From: Cycas panzhihuaensis
Taxonomy: Eukaryota > Cycadophyta
Direction of reading: 5' to 3'
DNA length: 64,000 bases
NCBI GenBank assembly: GCA_023213395.1
Contig: CM041465.1
Location: 85,815,741-85,879,740 of the forward strand
Position numbers and translations under genes: made by a program. Below, piece after piece: positions 1 to 12,400 of the stretch (its first letter is position 1; each line of letters begins with the position of its first letter). The notes under the pieces were generated by a model. The model was not told where the DNA came from, ran no database searches, and was given only the letters and a program-made list of their open reading frames with translations.

Positions 1-1947
1 GATGCCGGTCGTCTGCATGGTAAACTAGCGATGCCGAAGGTTTCTTGTGATCTGACTGATAAAATTAAAAAAAGAAACCAGCGATAGTGGCGCGTTTTTC
101 GGAGCTGGCGTGGCTCCGTCTGATTGGGCGCCCCAAGGCCCCAGCGTTCACTTCTTATGCCCAAGGCATAAAACCTCTTTTCATTCATTTGCCTCATTCT
201 TGAGTTCACTTTTCTAGACTTCAAGCAAAACTCTCTACCAAAGACAAAGGAAAACACGAAACTAAGGATTTTCATGCGGTTGAGCGGTGAAGTGGGCTAC
301 TACCGGTGGAGTTGCGGGGCCATTCTTTGCCCCCTCGTCTCTCCATCACAAGCTTCACCTTCTCTTACGAATACTCAAAGATCTAAAGCATTTCTTCACA
401 AAAGACTACTCCAAGGACAACTTCTAGCTCCCATCTTGCAGACTTCCTCCTTCCATCTTCTTGCAAAGGACACCAAAAAACCGACCTTAGACATTGCTTG
501 TCTTCTTTGCTCCAAGTAGCCAAGGTGCATGCATGCATGCTCTCCTTCATTCAAGGTATTTCTTGTCTCTTGTTGGTGCATCTTTCCTTGCTTTTTGTTG
601 TTCTATTGCAATTTCCTTCCTCTCTTTTGCATATACTTGCTTTGGGATCTTCTTTTGTCATTGGATGCAAGTAATCTTGGCTAGTGGTGACTTAATATAG
701 CGCTGCCCTTAGATTGGTTACATTTCTTTGCATTTCCTTGAGGCTCGTCCTTCCCTTTCTAGCTTTCTCTTTCACCATTTTCTAAGCTAGTCGGTATAAA
801 GGGTTTCACGAGGATTAGAGGGAGATAGGCGGGGTTAGTCCCCATTGCCATCCTTCTCCCCAAGGGTTGGTCCCTTGTCCTCTCTCCCTTTATCACCGCT
901 CTTTCTTAGGAAGCAGGGGTTGGGAAGCCTAAGAGGTCGGTTTGAGTTCTTTTCCTTTGGTGTAGGCAACTTTGTTACTACTGTCTCACCTCGTTGCATG
1001 CTAGCATTACCTTCCGGACCGTGGAGACCACTCGTGGGTGAGTTAGCCATCCAGGGGCTACACTCGATCCCATATAGTACATTTGTGGTGCTTGACGGTT
1101 TGTATGCTTCTGCGATGTTGTTTCATTTTGGTTACGTGTTGGTGCGTAACTTGGTTTCTTTAGTTTAGTTGATTTCATTTCGGTATATACACATATATCT
1201 TGTTGTGCTTCGTAGCCTCTCCCAGGAGGAAGGCATTCTCTGTTTGTTTGCGGGATCACGTCGGAGGGGTGGTGCGAGATCAACTTGGTTGCCGTCGGCT
1301 CTCGCAGTATCTCTTCTCCCTTTCGTTTGAGCTTTGCTTTTCGTCCTTTCGTTTTATTCGGTCTTTGCATGCCTTAGGGAGGTAAGTAAACCCCTTAAAT
1401 CGCCTCCAATCGGCGTTGCATGCGTGGAGGAGAGGAAAGGGCGCCAGCGAGAGAGGATCGCACTTCATCCTCAGCCGGGATCCGGTATTCCTCGCGTTTC
1501 CTTTGTTTTTCTTTTTATCGTTCTTGCCTTTTATACATGCTTAATAGGTAAAGAAGGAATATAAAGAAAAGGAAATAGTCTTTTATTTTCGTTTACTTTT
1601 ACATCAGTTTCTTTTACATTGCATTACGTGAGAGAAGACCCATTCGTTGTATTTCCCAACCCATGCCTTACTTCACGCTTGGTTGCACGTTGAGTTTGTT
1701 GCCCTCTCGTTGCCTTCTCATTACCTTGAGAAGCGCAGCCTTGTGAGGTTTCCTTTTCCTTCGGCCATCAGAAGGGTAGGAAGGCCTCGTCTTACTGCGG
1801 CTACACAGAAGCAACGGGCACCTTGCGATCCGTGCAGCGCTCGGCGCCGCAGACGACCGCGGTGAGATCCTCATTGTCTAGCCCGATGCATGTTGTGTTT
1901 TGTATTTCTTTGCTAGGCGTAGGATCGCATTCCGCGGAGGCGTTTCA
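1..1947 (+). repeat. LTR of gypsy unit 1 (3' portion)
   Basis: This is the part of the first LTR visible in the window. Its 3' edge is placed at TTTCA, 1943-1947, immediately before the primer site TGGCGACCATCTT. That edge is confirmed by the terminal copy, which diverges from the others at the same base. A TATAAAG box at 795 lies about 1.15 kb before the LTR end, which suggests a long R-U5. Short open frames here overlap on both strands and are not conserved between copies, so none is called. Confidence 0.7.
795..801 (+). promoter_or_regulatory. Putative TATA box of gypsy LTR, copy 1
   Basis: TATAAAG lies in a stretch (AGCTAGTCGGTATAAAGGG) that is unchanged in all four copies (795, 7949, 15075, 22082), inside the LTR and upstream of the primer site. 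It is the best candidate for the LTR core promoter. Transcription start is not shown. Confidence 0.45.
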
Positions 1948-1965
1948 TGGCGACCATCTTGAGGG
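1948..1965 (+). other. Primer binding site, gypsy unit 1
   Basis: TGGCGACCATCTTGAGGG follows the LTR end directly. Its first bases match the TGGCGAC start seen in primer sites for tRNA-Arg in plant Tat/Ogre-type gypsy elements. Copies 2 and 3 read TGGCGACCATCTTGGGGA and TGGCGACCATCTGGGGCT. The exact tRNA is inferred, not tested. Confidence 0.6.
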
Positions 1966-2325
1966 GCGCCCGGTAAGGGAGCTAGATCACTTCCCCGCCG
2001 TGTTGGTGCTCTTGCCTTTAGGTAGGCTCGCATTTTGTGTTTTGAGTTGGGCAACCCCAGCGGGTTTGCGGTCTTTCCTTTCTTTTCCTTTTCGCTTTTC
2101 TAACAACGCTCGCATGGGCGTTGCATGCGGCGTTCTCGCGCGCAGCTTGCGGGGTTTCTGCCGTTGTTAGAAGACCAATCGTCGCGTTTCATTCCATCGT
2201 CGAACCCGTTTCGTGATGGAAGGTTACCGTCCGATTGGGCCTACCATGCCATGACTTGAGAACTCAAGAGTTCCCTTAAATCGTCCGGAATCCACCGTGA
2301 GGCGAGGATTCCATCTATTACCACG

Positions 2326-5300
2326 ATGACCATTTCCACCGAAGACTTTGAGCCTTGGCTCATGCGGCGGAAGATCGGCTACTCGTGAGACGCCACCCCA
2401 GCTGGCGAGCCTTACGAGGCGCCACGAGGTCCCCTACTTCGAAGTCGCTTTGACCTCGTATGGCTATGAGGATACCCCTCCGTAAGCGGTCGAGGCGCTT
2501 AGCAGTACTTTCGGCGATTCGCCAGCCGCCTCTAGATGGTTAGCGGAGATGCTACATAGCGTGGCGTCTTCCTCATCCATGCCCGTCATCTACGACGATT
2601 GATCGTCATGGCGCACACCACGTCTATCTTGGTGTCTACCCGGCTCTGGCGAGTGTTGCGCTGGCCGACCCTAGCCGTGGTCCCACTTCCTCGGGGCCCG
2701 CGCGCGGCGCATCTTTCCCTCAACTCGGCGTTCGGATGCCTTGTTCCAACCAAGCGCCGCGTGCCACGCCGAGCGTGGCGCCGCGCGTTCCTAGTGAGCC
2801 TCGAGGCCCTACTGGCCAGCCCCGCTAGCCATGTAGGACCCACTCCTACATCGTCCGAGGCGGTTGGTGGTCCTTCTCTTTCGTGCCCCAGGCTACGTCA
2901 CAACCTTGAGGCGGGGCAGGGAAACCATCTCCACATACATGGGTGGACGTTGCACCCATATGGGGTCGCGCCACCTACGGGTGGCCCATATGGGCAAAAC
3001 AGGTCCCTCATCCTCTGTTCAGGCGTCCGGTAGCGACTCCTGCTGCTGCGTCGGCCTGAGGAAGCGCCTCCTTTCAGAACATCTACCCGGACCCCCTTCC
3101 CACAAGGTGTTTCCTCGAGGAGGATGGGGCCAAACACCCCCATCCGTTCCTTTGGCGGTTGTCGATCCCTTAGCCCGGTAAGGACACGTCCTTTCGTGGA
3201 CTATGGGTCGGCGCCCTTGTCTGTTGAGGCGTTGAGGACTAACTTGCGCCTCATCCTCACAGAAGTCCCCAAATTTGGCGGGACTTCGTCATGAACAACA
3301 GAACATGTCTTGACTTTTCCATGGCGTGCATCGACTATTGGGCCTCGACCATATCTTGATGAAGCTCTTCCGCGGTCCTTGCGAGGCGGCGCCCTCAGTG
3401 GTTCTCTAGCCTTCACCGCCCATTCGATTTCCTCATTCCGGTAGTGGGCGAGTTCGTCAACTACTTTGGCGTGGCAGGTCCATTCGAAAGCGGAATGAAG
3501 GCGCTTCATCGCTCAAACAAGGTCACGATGAGATGAATCGTGACTTTGTGCGACGTTTTCACGATCTTCTTCACTCCACCAAGGCCACATTGCACGAGGG
3601 TTGAAGAGGATCTTTGTCGATACGCCGTCCGAAGTGCATGTGGAAAATCCTCAAGATGGGGGACCACGTGTGACTCCGCCATCTCGAGGTGTTTAGCTTT
3701 GGAGGCCATTGAGATCGGCGGGACTCGAGAAACCTCCCAAGCCCTCACAGCGTCGTGGCGCCTCCTCCGGTGAAGGAGACCACACCTTGGCGACCCGTAG
3801 GACCACCTCTCACCCGTGAGAGGACCCTAGATCCTTACCTCGCCATTTGCTCATTCGAGGCGCCGCGATGAAGGAGTTAAAACTCCAACCTCCTTCATCG
3901 CCTACCTCCCATAGACACATTCGGCCAGACTTCTCGTGCGATGCCCCCCAAAGGGGGTAACACCCAGTCTTCTCAAGTAAGGAGGACCGATCCTCCCCTC
4001 GAGAAGAGTTGGTGTTCCATCCAGGGGGAGTGTTTCCATGACGATGCGCGTTGCCGGGCACAACACCCATGCGACTCGTCCCCCAGGCGGACATCGAGAC
4101 CTAATCTCGATCAGCCCATTTATAGAGATCCGTTCCCCAAACATGGGGAACGTGGTCGCGATGTTCAGTAAAGATCTGATCGAGAATCGGGATAGATCTC
4201 CGATCCTCGCCCTTCGCATGGTAGAGGGAAGGGTGTGCGAAGGTCACCTTCCCTTGGCGCTCCACGGCCGTAGTGCTCCATCACCTTCAGCGGTCCGCTA
4301 TAAGGGAAAGAAGGTTGTCAATTGCTTGAGACCACTCAGGTTATATGCCTTAACTTGGGTCCCAATTGCTAAAGCGGTGGTGCCTCTTCATCCACATCTT
4401 ACCTTGATCCTCTTAGGAGCCGTTCCTCAGGAGGTTCTGCGCTTCCCAAGACTATTCCCGTCGCCCGGTCGATTCGACTTTAGAGAGCCCTTACCAACCC
4501 ACGGGGAAGGTTAAGCCCTTTTCTATCGTTGGCGAGCTCTATCCAATCATGGCGAGAATGTCCTTGATGGGCGTCTTGAGAAGCTGCCACGAGCAACGTG
4601 CTCTTCTTCTCGAAGCTCTTGGCCAACAAGGCGCTTCCATCCATCACGATAGGTGCTACCTCCCATGGGCCACTTTGTCATCTCATTTGATCTGAGATCT
4701 CCCATCTCCCGACAAAGCGGGAGAAGCTTTTACGTGCAGATTCGTCATTACCATTGACACTCTGATTGTATCGTAAAGAGGACCATTGTAGATAATGGCT
4801 CCTCGGTTAATCTTATCTGTGCGTATGCTCGAGGAGTTAGGCATAGTAGCTCTTGAGTCATCCCTTGGAAATGCAGGGTATGATGGGGCCGAGAAGTCCC
4901 CTCGAGGCGATCTCCTATCCCTCACCTTATGAGGAAAGCATTTCATCGAAGTTGTTGTACTTTCGATGTCGATGTGAGTACAACCTCTTGTTAGGCGAGC
5001 CATGGCTCGACCCGGATGGGGCGATCTGCTCCCGCTTGATGGGCAACTTAAATTTGTCCATGAAGGACAAGTTAAAGTTGTCGCCCGTGAGCCAATGCCA
5101 TCTCACACCTCTCATCCGACTGCCGGGCTTTTCGATGATTTAGATAGTGATCACGAGGAGGTTACCCCTTAGTGGGACCTTTGTTTCAGGAGGTCGGCCT
5201 TCATCAGTCGAGCCCTATGCCACGTCATGAGCCAAACCTAGTTAGGTTTGCCCCTATTGGCGTAGGTGGTTCTGATTACTTAGCGCCATGGTGATTACGA

Positions 5301-5610
5301 TTCGGATGGCGAGGGTTATGGGCCCTCTTCTCGATGTGTCACCACGGTTTCGCGAGCACCTGGGGAATATCTCGGTCGGATATTCGCTCTTCCTCATTCT
5401 GATGGCTCCGAGCCGGTCCTAAACTTGACCATTTATTTTACCTTCTCGACCTCCCAGGCGGTTTCACGTGGCGCCCGTCGACGAGCCACTCGTAGAGGCA
5501 CTTCTTCTTCACGCTCTAGATCCTTACCTCGGACTAGAGCCACTCTTACTCGTATGCAACCTTGCCATGCGATCAATCGCGTGCCAGGTCCGTTGCACTC
5601 ATCTGATTGA
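2326..5610 (+). pseudogene. Gypsy gag-protease region, unit 1 (frame broken)
   Basis: This region encoded the capsid polyprotein and its aspartic protease. The frame opens at MTISTEDFEPWLMR. The capsid core reads, across frameshifts, through DEMNRDFVRRFHDLL at about 3525-3575, which matches the plant Retrotrans_gag pattern. The protease has VDNGSSVN at 4788-4811, the active-site loop in its plant Tat-like DNGSS form, followed by LLLG-PWLDPDGA near 5000 and LKFVHEGQVKVV near 5060, typical of the protease C-terminal part. An acidic then Arg/Ser-rich tail follows, ending near 5607. No reverse transcriptase or integrase follows. Frameshifts occur every 50-150 bp, many at CG-rich spots where sister copies differ, so some may be sequencing errors. 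Confidence 0.65.
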
Positions 5611-5739
5611 GCCATAGCAAGTTTACTAGTAGGCACAGCCTGGCCCTACTCTTCGTCACCTATCTCCTACCCTGCGTGTGACTACCCCTACCTTTATGGG
5701 GTCTAGGCACACCTCTTCCTCTCTTGCTTTCGAAGCGAG

Positions 5740-5881
5740 CCTAAACTACCATTTTAAGTTGTTCCCCTTCCTCCCAACCGTGGGTGGAATGGCAATTTAG
5801 ATAGTTCTTGCTCAAAGCGAGCTTAAACTACCATTTTGAGTCTCCATTCTCCCCAAGTGGGTGGGATGGCGGTTTGAGGTG
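5740..5881 (+). repeat. Paired hairpin-forming repeats, gypsy unit 1
   Basis: Two tandem copies of a degenerate module each start with TAAACTACCATTTT and contain a CCTTCCTCCCAACC / GGGTGGAATGG-type inverted repeat. In the best copies the arms are CCATTCC and GGAATGG with CCC/GGG continuing the stem. The second module ends GGGTGGGATGGCGGTTTGAGG, which is purine-rich. They lie after the protease tail and before the LTR body. Role unknown; they could lie near the polypurine tract or a 3' RNA signal. Confidence 0.5.
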
Positions 5882-6126
5882 GATTTCTCTTGGTTTTGTT
5901 CACGGTTCCTCATGGAACGCGTTCCGTATGCTCTTGGGAACCTTTGTCCTCCTACTTGGGCATCCTCCAACTAGGGGCAGCTAGGGAGTATCGTTACTCC
6001 CCTCCGTGCTTGTGGTTTCCTTCGCATATTCGCTATGCTCCCACAGGCGTGCATGTCGCCCTATCTTCTAACCTCACACCTCTCGATCACCTCTGCTTAC
6101 GGTGGATGTGTGTGCTCCTGTTAGAC

Positions 6127-6250
6127 GTATGGCCATACATGGAAGGAAACACATGCATATTACAACAAAATATTTACAACAAATATCTACAAAATATAAA
6201 CATTTGCAAACATACAAAATACTCATTTACAAAATAAATCATACATGCTA
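6127..6250 (+). repeat. AT-rich conserved block, gypsy unit 1
   Basis: About 120 bp of A/C-rich sequence with repeated TACAACAAA and ACAAAATA steps, inside otherwise GC-rich DNA. It is almost identical in units 1-3 (single-base difference near the end, TGCTACC versus TACTACC). It lacks CG sites, which explains its stability under the error model described in the findings. No coding potential seen. Confidence 0.5.
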
Positions 6251-7146
6251 CCTCTATCATACATGATACACACCATTTCATGTGGAGGCTTGTCAGCCGG
6301 CCGTGCCCAAGTCTCCGGTTCTTTGTTAGTTAGATATGCTTGCTCTCTTTGTTGGATGCCCCCTTACTTCACGTTGTACCTTGGCAACGGGGCATCCGTT
6401 ATCTTGCTTCCTTGGTTTGGTCGATGCCTAGATGACGCGTAGGCAGCCCCTACGTTGTCCTCGTCTCTGTCCCCCTTGTCCAGCGTTCGCCCGCGACACT
6501 TGCCTACACCCTTGGATCACGTCTTTGCTCTTGATTGCTCTTATATATATATATGCATGTGCTACTCATGTTTCTTGATTGTCGGCGTCGCCATCACATT
6601 ATGCTTGAGCGGTGAGGCTCTGTTGCGAGGCGATGTTTCCCGGCTAGTGGGAATGGACTCGGGGGCCTTGTCGACCGAGGTTTGTTCAGGTATATGTTTT
6701 CACTTTTCTTACTTATGAGTGCTAAGGTAATTTGGAGTAATTTGGTTGACATATGCACTACATGCATTTGTTTGATTGCTGTTCATAATGCATGTGCTAA
6801 CGGCACCCTTTAGCTATGTGACTCACGGTGAGGCATCCATAGCGGATCGACACCGTATGGCGTCTGACCACTCACGATGTCTCCATGGTCTCTCGGGATG
6901 CTCTTGCCATTTCGTTTGTCCTTATTGCCACGTGCCACTTATGTTGCAAACCCTTCCTAAGCTGGTTTAACCCTTAGTTGGGGCTCTTTGCATCGTTTGG
7001 TGCCCTTTGCTGGGCCTTCCCGATTGATTTAATTCATGTTCGACCCTTGCTCTTACCTTAAAAAGCTTATTTTATGACTTTTAGGTTGCATTTTATCTTT
7101 TTCAAATTTGTTTTGTCTGCAAACTTAGCGGTACCACAAAGTTCTT

Positions 7147-9124
7147 GCGGTACCGGTCGTCTGCGATAAACTTAGCGATGCCATGAAGTTCTTGTGATCT
7201 GACAGATAAAAAAAAGAAACCCTTGACGATGGTAGCGTTTTTCGTGAGCTGGCGTGGCTCCGTCTGATTGGGCGCCCAAGGCCCCAGCGTTCACTTGCTA
7301 TGCCCAAGGCATAAAACCTCTTTTTCATTCATTTGCCTCATTCTTGAGTTCACTTTTCTAGACTTCCAAGCAAAAACTCTCTACGAAAGACAAAGGAAAA
7401 CACGAAACTAAGGATTTTCATGCATAGCGGTTGGCGAAGTGAAGTGGGCTACTACCGGTTGGAGTTGCGGGGCCATTCTTTGCCCCTCGTCTCTCCATCA
7501 CAAGCTTCACCTTCTCTTACGAATACTCAAAGATCTAAAGCATTTCTTCACAAGAAAGACTACTCCAAAGGACAACTTCTAGCTCCCATCTTGCAGACTT
7601 CCTCCTTCCATCTTCTTGCAAAGGACACCAAAAACCCGACCTTAGACATTGCTTGTCTTTGCTTCTTCAAGTAGCCAAGATGCATGCATGCATGCTCTCC
7701 TTCATTCAAGGTATTTCTTGTCTCTTGTTGGTGCATCTTTCCTTGCTTTTTGTTGTTCTATTTGCAATTTCCTTCCTCTCTTTTGCATATACTTGCTTTG
7801 GGATCTTCTTTTGTCATTGGATGCAAGTAATCTTGGCTAGTGGTGACTTAATATAAGCGCCCTTAGATTGGTTACATTTCTTTGCATTTCCTTGAGGCTC
7901 GTCCTTCCCTTTCTAGCTTTCTCTTTCACCATTTTCTAAGCTAGTCGGTATAAAGGGTTTCAGCGAGGATTAGAGGAGATAGGCGGGGTTAGTCCCCATT
8001 GCCATCCTTCTCCCCGAGGGTTAGTCCCTTGTCCTCTCTCTCCCTTTATCACCCGCTCTTTCTTAGGAAACGGGGTTAGGGAAGCCTAAGAGGGTCGGTT
8101 TGAGTTCTTTTCCTTTGGTGTAGGTAACCTGTTATTACCTGTCTCACCTCATTGCATGCTAGCATTACCTTCCCGGACCCCGTGGAGACAACTCGTGGGT
8201 GAGTTAGCCATCCCGAGGCTACACTCAGTCCCATATAGTACATTTTGTGGTGCTTGACAGTTTGTATGCTTCTGCGGTGTTGTTTCATTTTTGGTTACGT
8301 GTTGGTGCGTAACTTGGTTTCTTTAGTTTAGTTGATTTCATTTCAGTACATATACATATATCTTGTTGTGCTTCGTAGCCTCTCCCCCGAGAGGAAGGCA
8401 TTCTCTCTGTTTATTTGCAGGATCACGTCAGAGGGAGTGGTGCACGAGATCAACTTGTTCTTGGGTCGGCTCTCGCCGCAGTATCTCTTCTCCCTTTTCG
8501 TTTGAGCTTTGCTTTTCGTCCTTCGTTTTATTCGGTCTTTGCATGCCTTAGGGAGGTATGTAAACCCCCTTCGTCGCCTCAGCAAGCGTTGCATGCGTGG
8601 AGGAGAGAGGAAAGGGCGCCAGAGAGAGGATCGCACTTCATCCTCAGCCATGGGATCCGGGTATTCCTCGCGTTTCCTTTGTTTTTCCTTTTTATCGTTC
8701 TTGCCTTTTATACATGCTTAATAGGTAAAGAGAGGAATATAAAGAAAAGGAAATAGTCTTTTATTTTACGTTTACTTTTACATGGTTTCTTTTACATTGC
8801 ATTACGTAGAGCAGAAGACCCATTCGTTGTATTTCTCAACCCATGCCTTACTTCACGCTTGGTTGCCGTGAGTTTGTTGCCCTCTCGTTACCTTCTCATT
8901 ACCTTGAGAAGCATGAGCCTGTGAGGTTTCCTTTTCCTTCGGCCATCAGAAGGTAGGAAGGCCTCGTCTTACTGCGGCTACACAGAGCAACCGGGCACCT
9001 TGCGATCCGTGCAGCGCTCCGGCGCCGCAGACGACCGCGGTGAGATCCTCATTGTCTAGCCCGTCTGTGTTGGGTTTTATATTTCTTTGCTAGGCGTAGG
9101 ATCGCATTCCGCGGAGGCGTTTCC
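7147..9124 (+). repeat. LTR of gypsy unit 2 (shared; 3' portion defined)
   Basis: This segment is homologous to 1-1947 and ends at TTTCC just before the primer site TGGCGACCATCTTGGGGA. It is at once the 3' LTR of unit 1 and the 5' LTR of unit 2. The start given is simply the base matching window position 1; the true LTR start lies further left and is unresolved. It contains the TATAAAG box at 7949. Confidence 0.65.
7949..7955 (+). promoter_or_regulatory. Putative TATA box of gypsy LTR, copy 2
   Basis: TATAAAG in the same conserved context as copy 1, about 1.17 kb before the LTR end. Confidence 0.45.
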
Positions 9125-9125
9125 T

Positions 9126-9143
9126 TGGCGACCATCTTGGGGA
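9126..9143 (+). other. Primer binding site, gypsy unit 2
   Basis: TGGCGACCATCTTGGGGA sits one base after the LTR end. It is the cleanest of the three primer sites and closest to the Arg-type sites of Tat/Ogre elements. Confidence 0.6.
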
Positions 9144-9499
9144 TTTGCCGATGAGGAGCTAGATCAGCTTCCCCTTCGTGTTGGTGCTCTTGCCTTTAGG
9201 TAGGCTCACATTTTGTGTTTTGAGTTGGGCAACCCCAGCGGGTTTGCGATGCTTTCCTTTCTTTTCCTTTTCGCTTTTCTAACAACGCTCGCGGGCGTTG
9301 CATGCGGCGTTCTCGCGCAGCTTGCGGGGTTTCTGCGAGTTGTTAGAAGACCAATCGTCGCGTTTCATTCCATCGTCGAGCCCGTTTCGACAATGGAAGG
9401 TTACCGTCCGATTGGGCCTACCATGCCATGACCGGGGAACTCGAGTTCGCCGTCAGATTCCGGAATCCACGTGAGGTGAGGATTCCATCTATTACCACG

Positions 9500-12400
9500 A
9501 TGACCATTTCCACCGAAGACTTTGAGCCTTGGCTCATGCGGTGGAAGATCCGGCTACTCGTGAGACCGCCACCCAGCGGCGAGCCTTACGAGGCGCCACG
9601 AGGTCCCCTACTTCGAAGTCGCCGACCTCGTATGGTATGAGGATACCCCTCCCGAAGCGGTCGAGGAGCTTAGCAGTACTTCGGCGATTCGTAGCCAGCC
9701 GCCTCTAGATGGTTAGCGGAGATGCTTTCATAGCGTGGCGTCTTTCTCATCCATGCCCGTCATCTGACGATTGATCGTCGCCCGCGCACACCGTCCTATC
9801 TTGTGTCTACCCGGCTCTAAAGGCAAGTGTTGCGCTGCCTAGTGGTGGTCCCACTTCCTCGGGACGCGGCGGCGCATCTTTCCCTCAACTCGGGGTTAGT
9901 ATGCCTTGCTCAAACCAAGCGCCGCGTGCCGCCGAGCGTGGCGCCGCGCGTTCCCTAGTAAGCCTCGAGGCCCTACTGGCGCCGCCACTAGCCATGTAGG
10001 ACCCACTCCTACATCGTCCAGAACGGTTGGTGGTCCTTCTCTTTCGTGCCCCGGGCTACCGTCACAACCTTGAGGCGGGCAGGAAACCATCTCCTGTACA
10101 TGGGTGGACGTTGCACCCATATGGGGTCGCGCCACCTACGGGTGGCCCATATGGGCAAAACAGGTCCCTCATCCTCTGTTTAAGCGTCCGGTAGCGACTC
10201 CTGCTGCTGCGTCGGCCTGAGGAAGCGCACCTCCTTTCCGAACATCTACCGCGAGACCCCCTTCCCACAAGGGTGTTTCCTTAAGGAGGATGGGGCCAAA
10301 CACCCCATCAGTTCCTTTCTTGGGTTGTCGATCCCTTAGCCCGGTAAGACCGTCCTTTCGTGGACTATAGGTCGGCGCCCTTGTCTGATGAGGCGTTGAG
10401 GACTAACTTAGCCTCACCCTCTGAAGTCCCCAAATTTGGCGGGACTTCGTCGCAAGACAATAGAACATGTCTTGTGACTTTTCCATGGCGTGCATCGACT
10501 ATTGGGCCTCGACCATATCTTGATGAAGCTCTTCCGCGGTCCTTGCGGGCGGCGCCCTCAAGTGGTTCTCGCCTTCACGCCCATTCGATTTCCTCATTCC
10601 AACGGCTAGTGGGCGAGTTCGTCAACTACTTTGGCGTGGCAGTCCATTCGAAAGCGGAATGAAGGCGCTTCTGTCGCTCAAACAAGGTCACGATGAGATG
10701 AATCGTGACTTTGTGCGACGTTTTCACGATCTTCTTCACTCCACGAGGCCACATTGCACGAGGGTTGAAGAGGATCTTTGTCGATGCGCCGTCCGGTGCA
10801 TGTGGAGAATCCTCAAGATGGGGGCGACCACGTGTGACTCGCCATCTCGAGGTGTTTAGCTTTGGAGGCCATTGAGATCAGGTGGACTCGAGAAACCTCC
10901 CAAGCCCTCCTGGCGTCGTGGCGCCTCCCCGGTGAAGGAAGCCGAACCTTCGCGACCGTAGGACCACCTCTCACCCGACTAAGAGGACCTAGATCCCTTA
11001 CCTCGCCATTCGCTCATTCGGCGCGATGAAGAGTTAAAACTCCAACCTCCTTCGCCGCCTACCTCCCATAGACACATTCGGCGGACTTCTCGTGCGATGC
11101 CCCAAAGGGGTAACACCCGATCTTCTCAAGCGAGGAGGCCGAGTCCTCCCTCGAGAAGAGTTGGTGTTCCATCCGCGAGGAGTGTTTCCATGACGATGCG
11201 GCGTTGCGGGCACAACACCTGCGACTCGTCCCCGGTGGACATCGAGACCTAATCTCGATCGGCCCATTATAGAGACCCGTTCCCCAAACATGGGGAGCGT
11301 GGTCGCGATGTTCGACAAAGATACGGTCGAGTCGGGATAGATCTCCGATCCTCGCCCTTCGCATGGTAGAGGGAAGGGTGTGCGAAGTCACCTTCCTTGG
11401 CGCTCCACGACCAGGTGCTCCATCACCTTCAGCGGTCCGCTATAAGGGAAAGAAGGTTATCAATGCTTGAGACCACTCCGTTATATGCCTTAACTTTGGT
11501 CCCAGTACGCTAAAGCGGTGGTGCCTCTTCATCCACATCTTACCTTGATCCTCTTAGGAGCGTTCCTCAGGAGGTTCTGCGCTTCCCAAGACTATTCCGT
11601 CCGCCCGGTCGATTCGACTTTAGGAGGCCCTTACCCAACCCACGGGGAAGGGTAAGCCCTTTCTATCGTTGGCGAGCTCTATCTGTCCCGGGAATGTCCT
11701 TGATGGGCGTCTTGAGGCGCCACGAGCAACGTGCTCTTCTTCTCGAAGCTCTTGGCCAACAAGGCGCTTCCATCCATGCGATAGGTGATACCTCCCATGG
11801 GCCACTGTCATCTCATTTGATCCTAGAGATCTCCATCTCCCGACAAGCGGGAGAAGCTTTTGCATTACAGATTCGTCATTACCATTGACACTCTGATTGT
11901 ATCGTAAAGAGGACCATTGTAGATAATGGCTCCTCGGTTAATCTTATCTGTCGTATGCTCAAGGAGCTAGGCATAGTAGCTCTTAGTCATCCCTTGGAAA
12001 TGCTAGGGGTATGATGGGGTAGAAGTCCCCTCGAAGCGATCTCCTTATCCCTCACCTTAGGAGGAAAAGCATTTTGTCGAAGTTCTTTGTACTCGATGTC
12101 GATGTGAGTACAACCTCTTGTTAGGCGACCATGGCTCGACCCGGATGGGGCGATCGCTCCACGCAGTGGGAGCAACAAATTTGTCCATGAAGGACAAGTT
12201 AAAGTTGTCGCTTGTGAGCCAATCTTAGTCTCACACCTCTCATCGGCCTGCCGGTGTTTCGATGATGAAGATAGTGATCACGAGGAGGTTACCCCTTAGT
12301 GGGACCTTTGTTTCGGAGAGGCCAGGCCTTCATCGGTCGAGCCCTATGCTGCGTCATGAGCCAAACCTAGTTAGGTTTGCCCCTATTAGCGTGGGTGGTT

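Noticed and set aside
274-2170. Many overlapping open frames of 60-145 codons in the gypsy LTR
   Set aside because: They occur on both strands, change frame between copies and match no family; they are by-products of GC-rich LTR sequence.
2586-3181. GC-rich open frames on both strands (Arg/Pro-rich) as separate genes
   Set aside because: They lie in the broken gag region and are not preserved in units 2 and 3 in the same frame.
2326-5610. Endogenous pararetrovirus origin of the gag-protease units
   Set aside because: No movement-protein or caulimovirid polymerase motif; LTRs and an Arg-type primer site fit Ty3/gypsy.
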